Shown here: positions 16,258 through 23,730 of the stretch, one piece after another
Layout: each line of letters starts with the position of its first letter
Numbering within the stretch: the first letter of the stretch is position 1
Origin: Thermincola carboxydiphila
GTDB taxonomy: Bacteria > Bacillota > Thermincolia > Thermincolales > UBA2595
Reading direction: 5' to 3'
NCBI GenBank assembly: GCA_016841725.1
Contig: JAENYP010000018.1
Location: 1-64,000 of the forward strand
DNA length: 64,000 bases
Translations under genes and position numbers: made by a program
Notes under the pieces: model-generated
What the model was told of the DNA's origin: nothing
Database searches by the model: none
Seen by the model: the letters and a program-made list of their open reading frames with translations, nothing else

Positions 16258-17040
16258 TTGAATACCCGGTTATCGGAAATGAATCTTCCCCGGTTCCCGC
16301 TTCTTTCGGACAAAGAGATAAAAAGCCTGTTAAGAAGGGTTAAGGACGGGGATGAAGAAGCCAGGGAGGTTTTAGTTAACTGCAACCTGAAACTGGTTTT
16401 CAGCCTGGTACAGCGTTTTAACAACAGGGGACACGAACTGGAGGACCTGTTTCAGATTGGGACAATAGGCCTGATAAAGGCTATTGATAAGTTTGATTTG
16501 AGTTATAATGTCAAGTTTTCCACATATGCGGTGCCCTTGATTATTGGGGAAATCAGAAGGTTTCTCAGGGATGATAACCCTGTTAAGGTCAGCCGGTCAC
16601 TAAAGGAGACAGTACACAGGGTACATAAGGCACGGGAAGAACTGACTGCAAGTCTGGGCAGGGAGCCCTCCATCCAGGAGGTAACTGAATATACCGGACT
16701 TGCAGGTGAGGATATTGTAACAGCGATGGAAGCGGCTCAAACACCAACTTCCATATTTGAGACGGTATATCAGGATGATGGTGACCCAATCTATGTCATG
16801 GATGCCATAGCGGGAGAAACAGAAGAAAGCAGTGGATGGTTTGACAAGATTGCTCTAAAGGACATCATGCAAAGACTTCCAGATAGAGAAAAATCGGTGC
16901 TTTTACTGCGTTTTTTTGAAGACAAGACCCAGTCCCAGGTGGCCGCAATTATGAATATTTCACAGGTTCAGGTTTCCAGAATAGAGCGGCAGGCCCTGAA
17001 GAATATCAGGATAATGTTAGATGAACATGATAATGGTTGA
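16258..17040 (+). CDS. sigF: RNA polymerase sporulation sigma-F factor
   Basis: A 260-residue sigma-70-family factor that directs early forespore transcription. Region 2 holds GHELEDLFQIGTIGLIKAID; region 3 follows after LRDDNPVKVSRS; region 4 ends with SQVAAIMNISQVQVSRIE, the helix-turn-helix for the -35 element. Translation probably starts at TTG 16258 just after a GGGGTGGGA site; GTG 16249 lies within that site and ATG 16279 is a third option. The gene is third in the spoIIA operon. Confidence 0.93.
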   Translation: MNTRLSEMNLPRFPLLSDKEIKSLLRRVKDGDEEAREVLVNCNLKLVFSLVQRFNNRGHELEDLFQIGTIGLIKAIDKFDLSYNVKFSTYAVPLIIGEIRRFLRDDNPVKVSRSLKETVHRVHKAREELTASLGREPSIQEVTEYTGLAGEDIVTAMEAAQTPTSIFETVYQDDGDPIYVMDAIAGETEESSGWFDKIALKDIMQRLPDREKSVLLLRFFEDKTQSQVAAIMNISQVQVSRIERQALKNIRIMLDEHDNG

Positions 17041-17111
17041 TGCATAGATTTCATCAATTAGGGGAAAATTCTTATAAGGTTACGTAAAAACATTAAGGAG
17101 GATGTTGGCAC

Positions 17112-17306
17112 ATGTACGTAAAAGTAGTCGAAGTAATAGGTGAGTCTGAGAGCAGTTGGAAAAGCGCAGTCCAGAATGCAGTAAAGGATGCCTCCAGAAA
17201 ATTTGACAATATCAGCGGTGTTGAGGTCTACAATCTCACAGCAGATGTTGTTGACGGGGACCTGGTGGATTTCAAGGCTAATGTGAAAATTGCCTATACA
17301 GAATAG
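17112..17306 (+). CDS. Dodecin family protein
   Basis: A 64-residue protein with the dodecin fold pattern: strand MYVKVVEVIGES, helix SSWKSAVQNAVKDASRKF, then two strands ending VKIAYTE. Dodecins form dodecamers that store flavins or related ligands. The tryptophan that stacks on flavin in the archaeal and many bacterial members (in the segment before FEV) is replaced by Gly-Val here, so ligand binding may differ. The ribosome site is AAGGAGG. It sits 70 bases after sigF. A GCATA and GGGGAAAATT pair at 17042-17070 vaguely resembles a sigma-F promoter, with short spacing. Confidence 0.85.
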   Translation: MYVKVVEVIGESESSWKSAVQNAVKDASRKFDNISGVEVYNLTADVVDGDLVDFKANVKIAYTE

Positions 17307-17312
17307 CAGCTA

Positions 17313-17620
17313 AGTTGAAATGACCGTGAACGAATATGGTGAGGCATTGTACTGATTTTCCGCAGCATCGCCTATGTGTCTAACTGAAAATCCCCTGGCA
17401 GCAAGGCAGCGTCCCCGAACTCGATGGCTCATTGGGTTTATAAATTAAGATGGCCGCCTCTCGTTTTGGCAAGCCAAAACTTCCCGGCGGCCTTCGCCAT
17501 CTTCGCACATGCGGGGACTCCCTGCCTTGTTGCCGGGGCTTTACAGCAAGACTCATAACGGCGTCACTGCAAGTAAAATCTCATACAACACCTCACCATA
17601 TTTTACGGTCATCTCCAATT
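17313..17620. repeat. Long foldback element, family A, copy 1 (about 308 bp)
   Basis: The ends are related inverted repeats of about 35 bp: GAAATGACCG followed by AATATGGTGAGG on the left, and CCTCACCATATT followed by CGGTCATC on the right. Almost the whole interior is self-complementary, for example AAGATGGCCGCC pairs with GGCGGC...GCCATCTT around a centre near CGTTTTGGCAAGCC. It has no open reading frame of note. Copy 2 lies at 29893-30208; a minimal copy lies at 927-993 and a lone end at 19411-19447. Layout fits a MITE-like element. Confidence 0.8.
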
Positions 17621-17633
17621 AAAATGCAGCATG

Positions 17634-17795
17634 GATAGGGGTAGATGTGTTCCGAAAGGCGGTGTCTGTCGTCTGTCCGGCCAGCCATGGCAGCTCTTAG
17701 CGCTTAGAGATGGAGGTACCCTTGGGGGAGACCCGCGAAGCGGGAGCTGATGCCGGCGGAGACGTTGCCCGCAGTAGGAATACATCTACCCCTGT
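17634..17795. repeat. Foldback element, family B, copy 1 (about 162 bp)
   Basis: The ends GATAGGGGTAGATGTGTTCC and GGAATACATCTACCCCTGT are inverted repeats. The inner part is GC-rich and shared, inverted, with 61498-61615, notably GGCGGTGTCTGTCGTCTGTCC and GAAGCGGGAGCTGATGCCGG-like segments. It begins 14 bases after the family A copy, so two unrelated elements sit side by side in the sigF-spoVAC spacer. Confidence 0.75.
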
Positions 17796-17831
17796 TTTTA
17801 AAGGCTCAAAAATTTCAAAATCTCTTATGAC

Positions 17832-17860
17832 GCATAAAATTAAAGCGGAATGGCAGATTA
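17832..17860 (+). promoter_or_regulatory. Candidate sigma-G promoter for spoVAC-AD-AE
   Basis: GCATA (17832-17836) and CAGATTA (17854-17860) with a 17-base spacer resemble the sigma-G pattern GHATR - N17-18 - CATnnTA. It lies 50 bases before spoVAC, a gene known to be under sigma-G in Bacillus. Confidence 0.5.
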
Positions 17861-17911
17861 TAAGTGTGCAGTTATCAGCAGAAATTGACAAGTGATGGAG
17901 GAGTGTGAGAG

Positions 17912-18379
17912 ATGGAGCAGGACCGGGCGGTGCCCTCTGCACATGAAACGCAGAAAAAAATATACAGCCAGATGGTGGCCAGGACAAAGCCAAAACCACC
18001 ATTGGCGAGGAACGTGACCGGCGCTTTTTTCTTTGGGGGGGCTATCTGTACCCTGGGACAGGCTTTGTTAAACTTCTACATTTCCATGGGTCTTACCAGG
18101 CCCGATGCCGGGGCTGCCGCATCAGCCACTTTGGTATTTTGGGCAGCATTGTTAACCGGACTTGGTGTGTATGATTCGATAGCCAAATATGCGGGTGCCG
18201 GAACGATTGTGCCAATTACCGGTTTTGCTAATTCGATTGTGGCCCCAGCCCTGGAATTTCGCAGAGAGGGAATGGTTTTTGGAGTGGGCCAGAGGATGTT
18301 CACAATTGCCGGTCCGGTCCTTGCCTATGGCTTTATCAGTGCCTGGATGGTGGGGTTGATAACCTATCTGTTCAAATAG
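17912..18379 (+). CDS. spoVAC: Stage V sporulation protein AC
   Basis: A 155-residue membrane protein matching SpoVAC, the mechanosensitive channel component that moves calcium-dipicolinate into the forespore and out on germination. After a polar N-terminus (about 40 residues) come roughly four membrane helices with the family stretches GGAICTLGQ and AGAGTIVPITGFANS. ATG 17912 has GGAGTGTGAGAG upstream. spoVAD follows in 12 bases. spoVAA and spoVAB are absent, as in many Clostridia. Confidence 0.93.
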   Translation: MEQDRAVPSAHETQKKIYSQMVARTKPKPPLARNVTGAFFFGGAICTLGQALLNFYISMGLTRPDAGAAASATLVFWAALLTGLGVYDSIAKYAGAGTIVPITGFANSIVAPALEFRREGMVFGVGQRMFTIAGPVLAYGFISAWMVGLITYLFK

Positions 18380-18391
18380 GGGGCCCGATAT

Positions 18392-19420
18392 ATGGCGGCA
18401 ACAAAAAAAACCGGAATGCAGACCATAACTTTTCAAAATCCGCCTTTTTTCCGGGGGAATGCGGCGGTTGCCGGTCCCAAGGAGGGTCAGGGACCGCTGG
18501 GGAGGACCTTTGATGTGGTGCTTCCCGATACCTTAAACGGTGAGGAGACCTGGGAAAAAGCTGAACGAAAAATGCTTGAAAATGCCTGTGAGCTAGCCAT
18601 TACCAAAGCAGGTCTGACAGTAGAAGAGATAGACTTTATGATGGCCGGAGACCTGCTTAACCAGCTGATTTCAGCCAACTTTACCGCGCGGGACCTGGGA
18701 ATACCGTTTATCGGTCTGTATGGGGCCTGTTCCACTATGTTTGAAGGAATTGCCCTGGCCTCTATGTTGGTGGAGGGAGGATTTGCCGATTATGTGCTGG
18801 CAGCTGCTTCCAGCCACTATGACACCGCTGAACGCCAATACAGGTATCCGACGGAAATGGGTGTCCAGAGGCCCCTGACTTCACAGTGGACGGTAACCGG
18901 AGCCGGTGCGGCTGTAATCGGATGTGAAGGAAAGGGCCCGGCTATAACTCATGTCACTATAGGTAAAGTCATTGACCTGGGCATCAAAGATCCCAGTGAT
19001 ATGGGAAGCGCCATGGCGCCTGCAGCAGCAGATACTGTTATCCAACACTTTAAGGACACGGGAAGGAGTCCTTCCGATTATGACCTGATTATCACCGGTG
19101 ACCTGGCTGCGGTAGGCAGGGCGCTGACAGAACAGCTGGTCAAACAGGCCGGATATGATATTTCAAAAAATTATACAGACTGCGGCATACTTATCTATGA
19201 CCCGGTACAGGACACCCATGCAGGAGGGAGCGGGTGCGGCTGTTCGGCAGTTGTCCTGAACGGATATCTGATGGGTGAGATAAGGACCGGAAAATACAGA
19301 AGGGTCTTGGGAGTAGGCACAGGAGCATTGTTAAGCCCTATCAGCAGTTTTCAGGGAGAGTCTATTCCCGGGATCGGACATGCAGTAGTTATTGAATCAA
19401 CTGCAAGCTTACGAAAATGA
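18392..19420 (+). CDS. spoVAD: Stage V sporulation protein AD
   Basis: A 342-residue soluble protein with a thiolase-like fold that binds dipicolinic acid and works with SpoVAC and SpoVAE. The YGACSTMFEGIALA block near residue 110 corresponds to the thiolase active-site region, and GSGCGCSAVVLNGY lies near the C-terminus. The stop codon is inside a lone family A repeat end (19411-19447), so the last residues (LRK) derive from that insertion. Confidence 0.93.
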   Translation: MAATKKTGMQTITFQNPPFFRGNAAVAGPKEGQGPLGRTFDVVLPDTLNGEETWEKAERKMLENACELAITKAGLTVEEIDFMMAGDLLNQLISANFTARDLGIPFIGLYGACSTMFEGIALASMLVEGGFADYVLAAASSHYDTAERQYRYPTEMGVQRPLTSQWTVTGAGAAVIGCEGKGPAITHVTIGKVIDLGIKDPSDMGSAMAPAAADTVIQHFKDTGRSPSDYDLIITGDLAAVGRALTEQLVKQAGYDISKNYTDCGILIYDPVQDTHAGGSGCGCSAVVLNGYLMGEIRTGKYRRVLGVGTGALLSPISSFQGESIPGIGHAVVIESTASLRK

Positions 19421-19447
19421 CCGGGAATGGAATATGGTGAGGGGTTG
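19411..19447 (+). repeat. Solo terminal repeat of foldback family A
   Basis: The segment after 19414, AAATGACCGGGAATGG then AATATGGTGAGG, matches the left end of the 29893-30208 element almost base for base. No partner end follows. It supplies the spoVAD stop (TGA 19418-19420) and the GGTGAGGGG that serves as ribosome site of spoVAE. Confidence 0.75.
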
Positions 19448-19451
19448 AAAA

Positions 19452-19811
19452 ATGGATTATCTTAAGGCATTTATTGTGGGCGGGGGAATTTGTGTGCTTG
19501 GCCAGCTGATGATGGACCTGACAAGTTACAGGATTACACCGGCACACATTCTGGTTGGTTTTGTTACCGGCGGAGTTGCCATCAGTGCACTTGGACTGTA
19601 CCAGCCACTGATAGATTTTGCCGGTGCGGGGGCCACAGTACCCCTTCCCGGGTTTGGACACCTCCTGGCCCAGGGTGCCATCAAAGGTGTTCAGGAAAAC
19701 GGACTCCTGGGGGCTTTTGGCGGAGGGGTTGAGGCTTCAGCAGTGGGTATTGCGGCAGCGATAATTTTCGGCTACCTGATTGCGGCAATTTTCAGTCCCC
19801 GCGGAGAGTAG
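19452..19811 (+). CDS. spoVAE: Stage V sporulation protein AE (SpoVAEb type)
   Basis: A 119-residue membrane protein with about four hydrophobic segments and the stretches GGGICVLGQ and GAGATVPLPGFGHLLAQGA, matching SpoVAEb. It forms the dipicolinate channel together with SpoVAC and SpoVAD. Its ribosome site lies in the lone repeat end between spoVAD and spoVAE. A strong hairpin follows. Confidence 0.92.
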   Translation: MDYLKAFIVGGGICVLGQLMMDLTSYRITPAHILVGFVTGGVAISALGLYQPLIDFAGAGATVPLPGFGHLLAQGAIKGVQENGLLGAFGGGVEASAVGIAAAIIFGYLIAAIFSPRGE

Positions 19812-19818
19812 CAGGAGG

Positions 19819-19879
19819 AATTGAGGACCCCCTTGTGTAATAAGTGAGATATCACTTACTCAAAAGGGGGTCCTCAACG
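19819..19879 (+). terminator. Long hairpin after spoVAE
   Basis: TTGAGGACCCCCTTGTG (19821-19837) pairs with CAAAAGGGGGTCCTCAA (19861-19877) with one mismatch; an inner AAGTGA/TCACTT stem is nested. No T-run follows. The GGGGG in the 3' arm is also the best ribosome site for the next gene at 19880, so the hairpin could limit its translation. Confidence 0.6.
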
Positions 19880-20245
19880 GTGCTGGGATATCTGATTATC
19901 ATTAACAATTACCTGCATGATGTGGCCACTGCAATGATCATCTCACTGACTCTGCTGATGACATATATCGCACGTCAGGTAGATGATAACAGTCCACCTG
20001 AGAGAAAGCAGTTTTTTGTCCGGATTTACCGGTATTTTTCGAGGCTGGCTGTTATCTCATTGGTATGGATACTGGCGGGAGGCATTCCACGCGTAATCGC
20101 TTTTAACCGGTATGAACTGCTTCCGGCCGGACAAAAAGGGATAGTGCCGGTTTTAATATTTAAGCATTTCCTTCTTTTTGGCCTGGTGTTTGCAGGGATA
20201 TTACTTTGGCGAAGAATAAAGCGGAAGGCAGCAAAAATGCGTTAA
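19880..20245 (+). CDS. Small integral membrane protein, function unknown
   Basis: A 121-residue protein with three hydrophobic segments: residues about 3-30, 55-75 and 95-115, and a basic C-terminal tail (RRIKRKAAKMR). The loop RQVDDNSPPERKQFF lies between the first two. I do not recognise the family. GTG 19880 is chosen because the upstream in-frame GTG at 19844 is in the loop of a hairpin. It converges with, and overlaps by four bases, the Fe-S protein gene on the other strand. Confidence 0.6.
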   Translation: MLGYLIIINNYLHDVATAMIISLTLLMTYIARQVDDNSPPERKQFFVRIYRYFSRLAVISLVWILAGGIPRVIAFNRYELLPAGQKGIVPVLIFKHFLLFGLVFAGILLWRRIKRKAAKMR

Positions 20246-21249
20246 TACAAATCCAGCATACTGTACAGCATCCGGAAATCTTCGTTGGTTACCGAGGTCT
20301 CCCAATGACCGGCAGCCTTGGCAATCATTATTAAAAGTATATATACTCCCACCATGGCTATATGAAGGCCATATTTTTTTAATACCGGGTTTTGGGGCTT
20401 GGGGATTCCGGGAATGTGGTATCTCAAGGCGCCGGCTGAAGGGCATTTTTCGATACAGGTCAGGCAGCTGCTGCACTCAGGGCTGAGGATGCTTTTTGAA
20501 CTGCTGACAGTGAGCTTCCCGGGACATGCCCGGTCACAGGCGCCACACCCGGTACAGAGGGCTTCATTCCGGGAAATCCGTGCCGGACTCAGCCAGCCCA
20601 GGATACCCATCAGGGCGCCATATGGGCAAAGGTAGCGGCACCAGAAATTCTCAATGATAACTGACATAATAATAAGGAAGGCGAAAACAAGGAAACCCGT
20701 CATCGAAATGTTCAGGAAAAATTCCAGCATTTTGATATCAGACATTTTGTTATATGGTGAGTTTACAAAAGAGACTGCTGCATCAGGTGACATCATTAGA
20801 AATACACTGCCCACAAAAAATGCCAGCAGAACATACTTAACACTTCTCAGGGGGATGTCCAACCAGCGGGGCATCCTTATTTTTTCGCGAAAAAGTTTAA
20901 AACCAACCTGGCTTAACATTTCTTCAAGGAGCCCGAAGGGACAGATCCAGCTGCAAAATGATTTTCTGAACAGGAAGGAAACAACAAATGCTGCCAGCAA
21001 TAAGGTCACTCCGGCGGGGTGGATAGTGTCAAAAAAGCCGGTACCAAGCCAGGAACGCAGTCCGACCAGGGCGCTTAAAGGGATAAAGGCCTCTACTCCC
21101 GGAGGGCGGACAGGGCTCCCGGAAAAGCCGGATGATTCCAGGAACCGGTAAAAACTGAGAAACTGCCAGCCAATATTCAGGGACAACAGGACAAAAAAAG
21201 CCTGGATATATTTTCTTAATCCTATGTTCCGGTATTCTAAAAACTTCAT
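20242..21249 (-). CDS. NapH/YccM-like polyferredoxin membrane protein
   Basis: A 335-residue membrane iron-sulfur protein. About five membrane helices alternate with the motifs CSWICPFG and CRYLCPYG, typical of the NosR/NapH/YccM family, and two [4Fe-4S] ferredoxin sites follow: CTGCGACDRACPG and CSSCLTCIEKCPS near residues 225-275. Such proteins move electrons between quinol or flavin donors and periplasmic or cytoplasmic acceptors. The ribosome site is GGAGGTG before ATG 21249. The upstream 200 bases carry two palindromes. The gene interrupts the spoVA region on the opposite strand. Confidence 0.85.
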   Translation of the reverse strand: MKFLEYRNIGLRKYIQAFFVLLSLNIGWQFLSFYRFLESSGFSGSPVRPPGVEAFIPLSALVGLRSWLGTGFFDTIHPAGVTLLLAAFVVSFLFRKSFCSWICPFGLLEEMLSQVGFKLFREKIRMPRWLDIPLRSVKYVLLAFFVGSVFLMMSPDAAVSFVNSPYNKMSDIKMLEFFLNISMTGFLVFAFLIIMSVIIENFWCRYLCPYGALMGILGWLSPARISRNEALCTGCGACDRACPGKLTVSSSKSILSPECSSCLTCIEKCPSAGALRYHIPGIPKPQNPVLKKYGLHIAMVGVYILLIMIAKAAGHWETSVTNEDFRMLYSMLDLY

Positions 21250-21302
21250 AATGATAAATACACCTCCAAATAAATAGTTATTTTTATCACAATTTAAGTT
21301 CC

Positions 21303-21320
21303 AGTACTAATTTTAGTACT
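21303..21320. promoter_or_regulatory. Perfect 18-bp palindrome, operator candidate
   Basis: AGTACTAATTTTAGTACT has 8-base arms and a 2-base centre. It lies about 55 bases upstream of the minus-strand Fe-S protein gene, where a dimeric regulator could act. The cognate regulator is not known. Confidence 0.5.
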
Positions 21321-21371
21321 AATTATAACATCAGACAACCCGTAAAATATGTTAAAGGGCCTTTAATTATA

Positions 21372-21387
21372 TGTGATATATGTCACT
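21372..21387. promoter_or_regulatory. CRP/FNR-family binding site candidate
   Basis: TGTGATATATGTCACT fits the TGTGA-N6-TCACA pattern with one mismatch. It lies about 123 bases upstream of the Fe-S protein gene start (minus strand) and 76 bases before spoVAEa (plus strand). A CRP/FNR-type redox or CO/NO regulator would make sense for the Fe-S protein. Confidence 0.55.
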
Positions 21388-21414
21388 ATCAAAGAGCCTC
21401 TTTTTGCCTCAGGA

Positions 21415-21443
21415 GCATAATTTTTCGCCGGAGACAGATAATA
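21415..21443 (+). promoter_or_regulatory. Candidate sigma-G promoter for spoVAEa-spoVAF
   Basis: GCATA (21415-21419) and GATAATA (21437-21443) are separated by 17 bases, a good fit to the sigma-G pattern apart from the first -10 base. Confidence 0.5.
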
Positions 21444-21462
21444 TCTGTGGGGTGATATTTTT

Positions 21463-22032
21463 TTGAAAAGGAAAAGAGTGATTGTTGTCACAGACGGAGA
21501 TTTAGTGGCTGGAAGGACAGTTCAGGTGGCGGCCAGAAATATCGGAGCCCGGTTTATTTCACTGACTACCGGAAACCCTACCCCCATCTCAGGCCCGGAG
21601 GTTGTTGAGCTGATAAAGCAAACCCCGAAGGACCCGGTAGTCATAATGGTTGATGACAAGGGACGAAACGGCCCCGGTTGTGGTGAAAGGATATTGAAAT
21701 ACGTGACGGAACACCCTGAAATGAGTGTTATCGGAGTAGTTGCAGTAGCTTCCAATACAACCTTTACAGAAGGGGTTAAAGTAGATGAATCTGTGGCCTG
21801 TGATGGCACTATCATAGACGGGCCGGTGAACAAACTGGGCCATCCGGAGGACAAAGGGAATAGATTCCTTGAGGGTGATACGGTTGATGTAATCAATCAA
21901 TTGGAAATACCTGTAGTCATTGGAACCGGGGATACGGGTAAAATGGATTTTGCCGATGATTATCAAAAGGGTGCTCCCATAACCACCAAGGCATTGTTAG
22001 AGATACTTAACAGGAGTGAGAGGGACAAATGA
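21463..22032 (+). CDS. spoVAEa: Stage V sporulation protein AE (SpoVAEa type)
   Basis: A 189-residue soluble protein matching SpoVAEa: VIVVTDGDLVAGRTVQVAARN at the N-terminus, then SLTTGNPTP, MVDDKGRNGPGCGE, and VACDGTIIDGPVNKLGH. Its role in the spore germination complex is not settled. TTG 21463 is the start, after GGGGTG. It overlaps spoVAF by four bases (ATGA). The pair is separated from spoVAC-AD-AE by two unrelated genes. Confidence 0.88.
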   Translation: MKRKRVIVVTDGDLVAGRTVQVAARNIGARFISLTTGNPTPISGPEVVELIKQTPKDPVVIMVDDKGRNGPGCGERILKYVTEHPEMSVIGVVAVASNTTFTEGVKVDESVACDGTIIDGPVNKLGHPEDKGNRFLEGDTVDVINQLEIPVVIGTGDTGKMDFADDYQKGAPITTKALLEILNRSERDK

Positions 22033-23609
22033 CGGAAACTATGGCCTCTATACATGATGTCAGCACAAAATATGAGGAGAACCTGGATGTTCTCAAAGAA
22101 GAGCTTGGCATAGGCAAGAGCTATGATATTGGTCTGAGAGAGTTCAGGATTGGCGGTAAAAAGGCCGCTATAATATTTGTGGATGGCCTCATAAACGACC
22201 TTCCTATTGCAGAGATTATGCAGAATTTCGCCTGTCTGGAAAGGGATGAGATTGTACCTGATACCCTGCGGAAGCTGGTGTCAAGGTATGTTACCTATGT
22301 AAAGGCATTACCCACCGACAAACTGGAGGACGTGATTTCAAAGGTTCTGGCCGGATTTATCGCCCTTATGGTTGACGGGATGCCGGAAATAATACTGATT
22401 GAGGCCAGGAAATACCCTGCGAGGGGACCCGAGGAACCTGATATTGAAAGGGTTGTCAGGGGGTCCAGGGATGGATTTACCGAAACTATCCTTTTCAATA
22501 CGGCACTGCTCAGGAGAAGACTGCGGGATCCCAGGCTGAGAACAGAGCTGTTGACGGCAGGGGCCCGTTCCAAGACAGATATCTGTGTGGCCTATCTCGA
22601 AGATGTAGCTAATCTCGAATTGGTGGAAACGATAAAAACAAGGATTAAGGACATCAAAATTGACGGCCTGCCCATGGCTGAAAAATCGGTAGAGGAATAC
22701 ATCACAACGGGAAACTGGAATCCACTGCCACAGGTGAGGTATACGGAAAGGCCCGATGTGGCAGCAGTACATCTCCTCGAAGGGCATGTCCTGGTAATTG
22801 TAGATACATCTCCAAGTGTAATTATTGCCCCGGTAACCTATTTTCACCACCTGCAGCATGCGGAGGAATACAGGCAGAATGCCACTGTCGGTGCATACCT
22901 GCGGTGGGTCAGGTTTATTGCGGTATTTAGTTCAATCCTGCTTTTGCCGCTGTGGTATCTGGCTGCCAATAATCCTCAACTGCTGCCGGAATCCCTGAAG
23001 TTTATCGGCCCGTCCAAAGTGGCCAATATACCGTTAATCTGGCAGTTCATGATCGCTGAAGTGGGACTTGATATGCTGAGGATGTCTGCTATCCATACCC
23101 CATCGCCGCTGGCAACAGCGCTGGGTTTAATTGCCGCCTTTATGCTGGGGGATGTGGCCATAACTGTAGGGCTGTTTAACCCGGAGACAATCTTATATAT
23201 GGCTATATCTGCTGTTGGGACATTTGCCACCCCAAGCTATGAACTGGGCCTGGCTAACAGACTGTTCAGGTTTGGCCTGCTGATAATGGTGGCTCTGCTG
23301 GGACTCCCCGGACTGCTGGCAGGTCTGGCCGGGATAATACTCCTGCTGGTGCTCACAAAGCCTTTTGGGATACCATACCTGTGGCCTCTGATCCCTTTTA
23401 ATGCAAAAGCGATGTTTTCAATTTTGTTAAGGTCTCCGATACCGATGCATAATATCAGGCCCAGTATCCTGAAACCCCAGGATTCCAGCCGGCAGCCCAG
23501 TTTCACCCCCGCACGGAAGCCGGTGCAGAAGAACATGTATAAGAACGGGCATAAGAACATGCATAAGAACGGGCATAAGAAACGGAAGCCTGACAGTGGA
23601 CGAGAGTAA
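22029..23609 (+). CDS. spoVAF: Stage V sporulation protein AF (GerA-family)
   Basis: A 526-residue protein of the GerAA/SpoVAF family. A large N-terminal cytoplasmic domain (to about residue 285) carries FVDGLIND and PEIILIEARKYPARGPEEPDIERVVRG-type blocks split over residues 50-145, and is followed by about five membrane helices. It acts with the spore SpoVA channel in germination. The C-terminal 30 residues hold a lysine-, histidine- and asparagine-rich duplication (KNMxKNGHKN), encoded by a 24-bp repeat at 23530-23580 and unlike the rest. It is last in its operon. Confidence 0.9.
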   Translation: MTETMASIHDVSTKYEENLDVLKEELGIGKSYDIGLREFRIGGKKAAIIFVDGLINDLPIAEIMQNFACLERDEIVPDTLRKLVSRYVTYVKALPTDKLEDVISKVLAGFIALMVDGMPEIILIEARKYPARGPEEPDIERVVRGSRDGFTETILFNTALLRRRLRDPRLRTELLTAGARSKTDICVAYLEDVANLELVETIKTRIKDIKIDGLPMAEKSVEEYITTGNWNPLPQVRYTERPDVAAVHLLEGHVLVIVDTSPSVIIAPVTYFHHLQHAEEYRQNATVGAYLRWVRFIAVFSSILLLPLWYLAANNPQLLPESLKFIGPSKVANIPLIWQFMIAEVGLDMLRMSAIHTPSPLATALGLIAAFMLGDVAITVGLFNPETILYMAISAVGTFATPSYELGLANRLFRFGLLIMVALLGLPGLLAGLAGIILLLVLTKPFGIPYLWPLIPFNAKAMFSILLRSPIPMHNIRPSILKPQDSSRQPSFTPARKPVQKNMYKNGHKNMHKNGHKKRKPDSGRE

Positions 23610-23645
23610 GACAGGGACCATTTGAAGGAACGGTGTATAAAGTGA

Positions 23646-23681
23646 GAAACCTCAGTCAATAATAGGAACTGGGGTTTTTTA
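23646..23681 (+). terminator. Intrinsic terminator after spoVAF
   Basis: AAACCTCAGT (23647-23656) pairs with ACTGGGGTTT (23668-23677), with one G-T pair, followed by a T-run. Confidence 0.75.
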
Positions 23682-23730
23682 GTAAATAATGTCATTTAAA
23701 GAAAAATGCAGTAGAGGAGGATATACAAGA

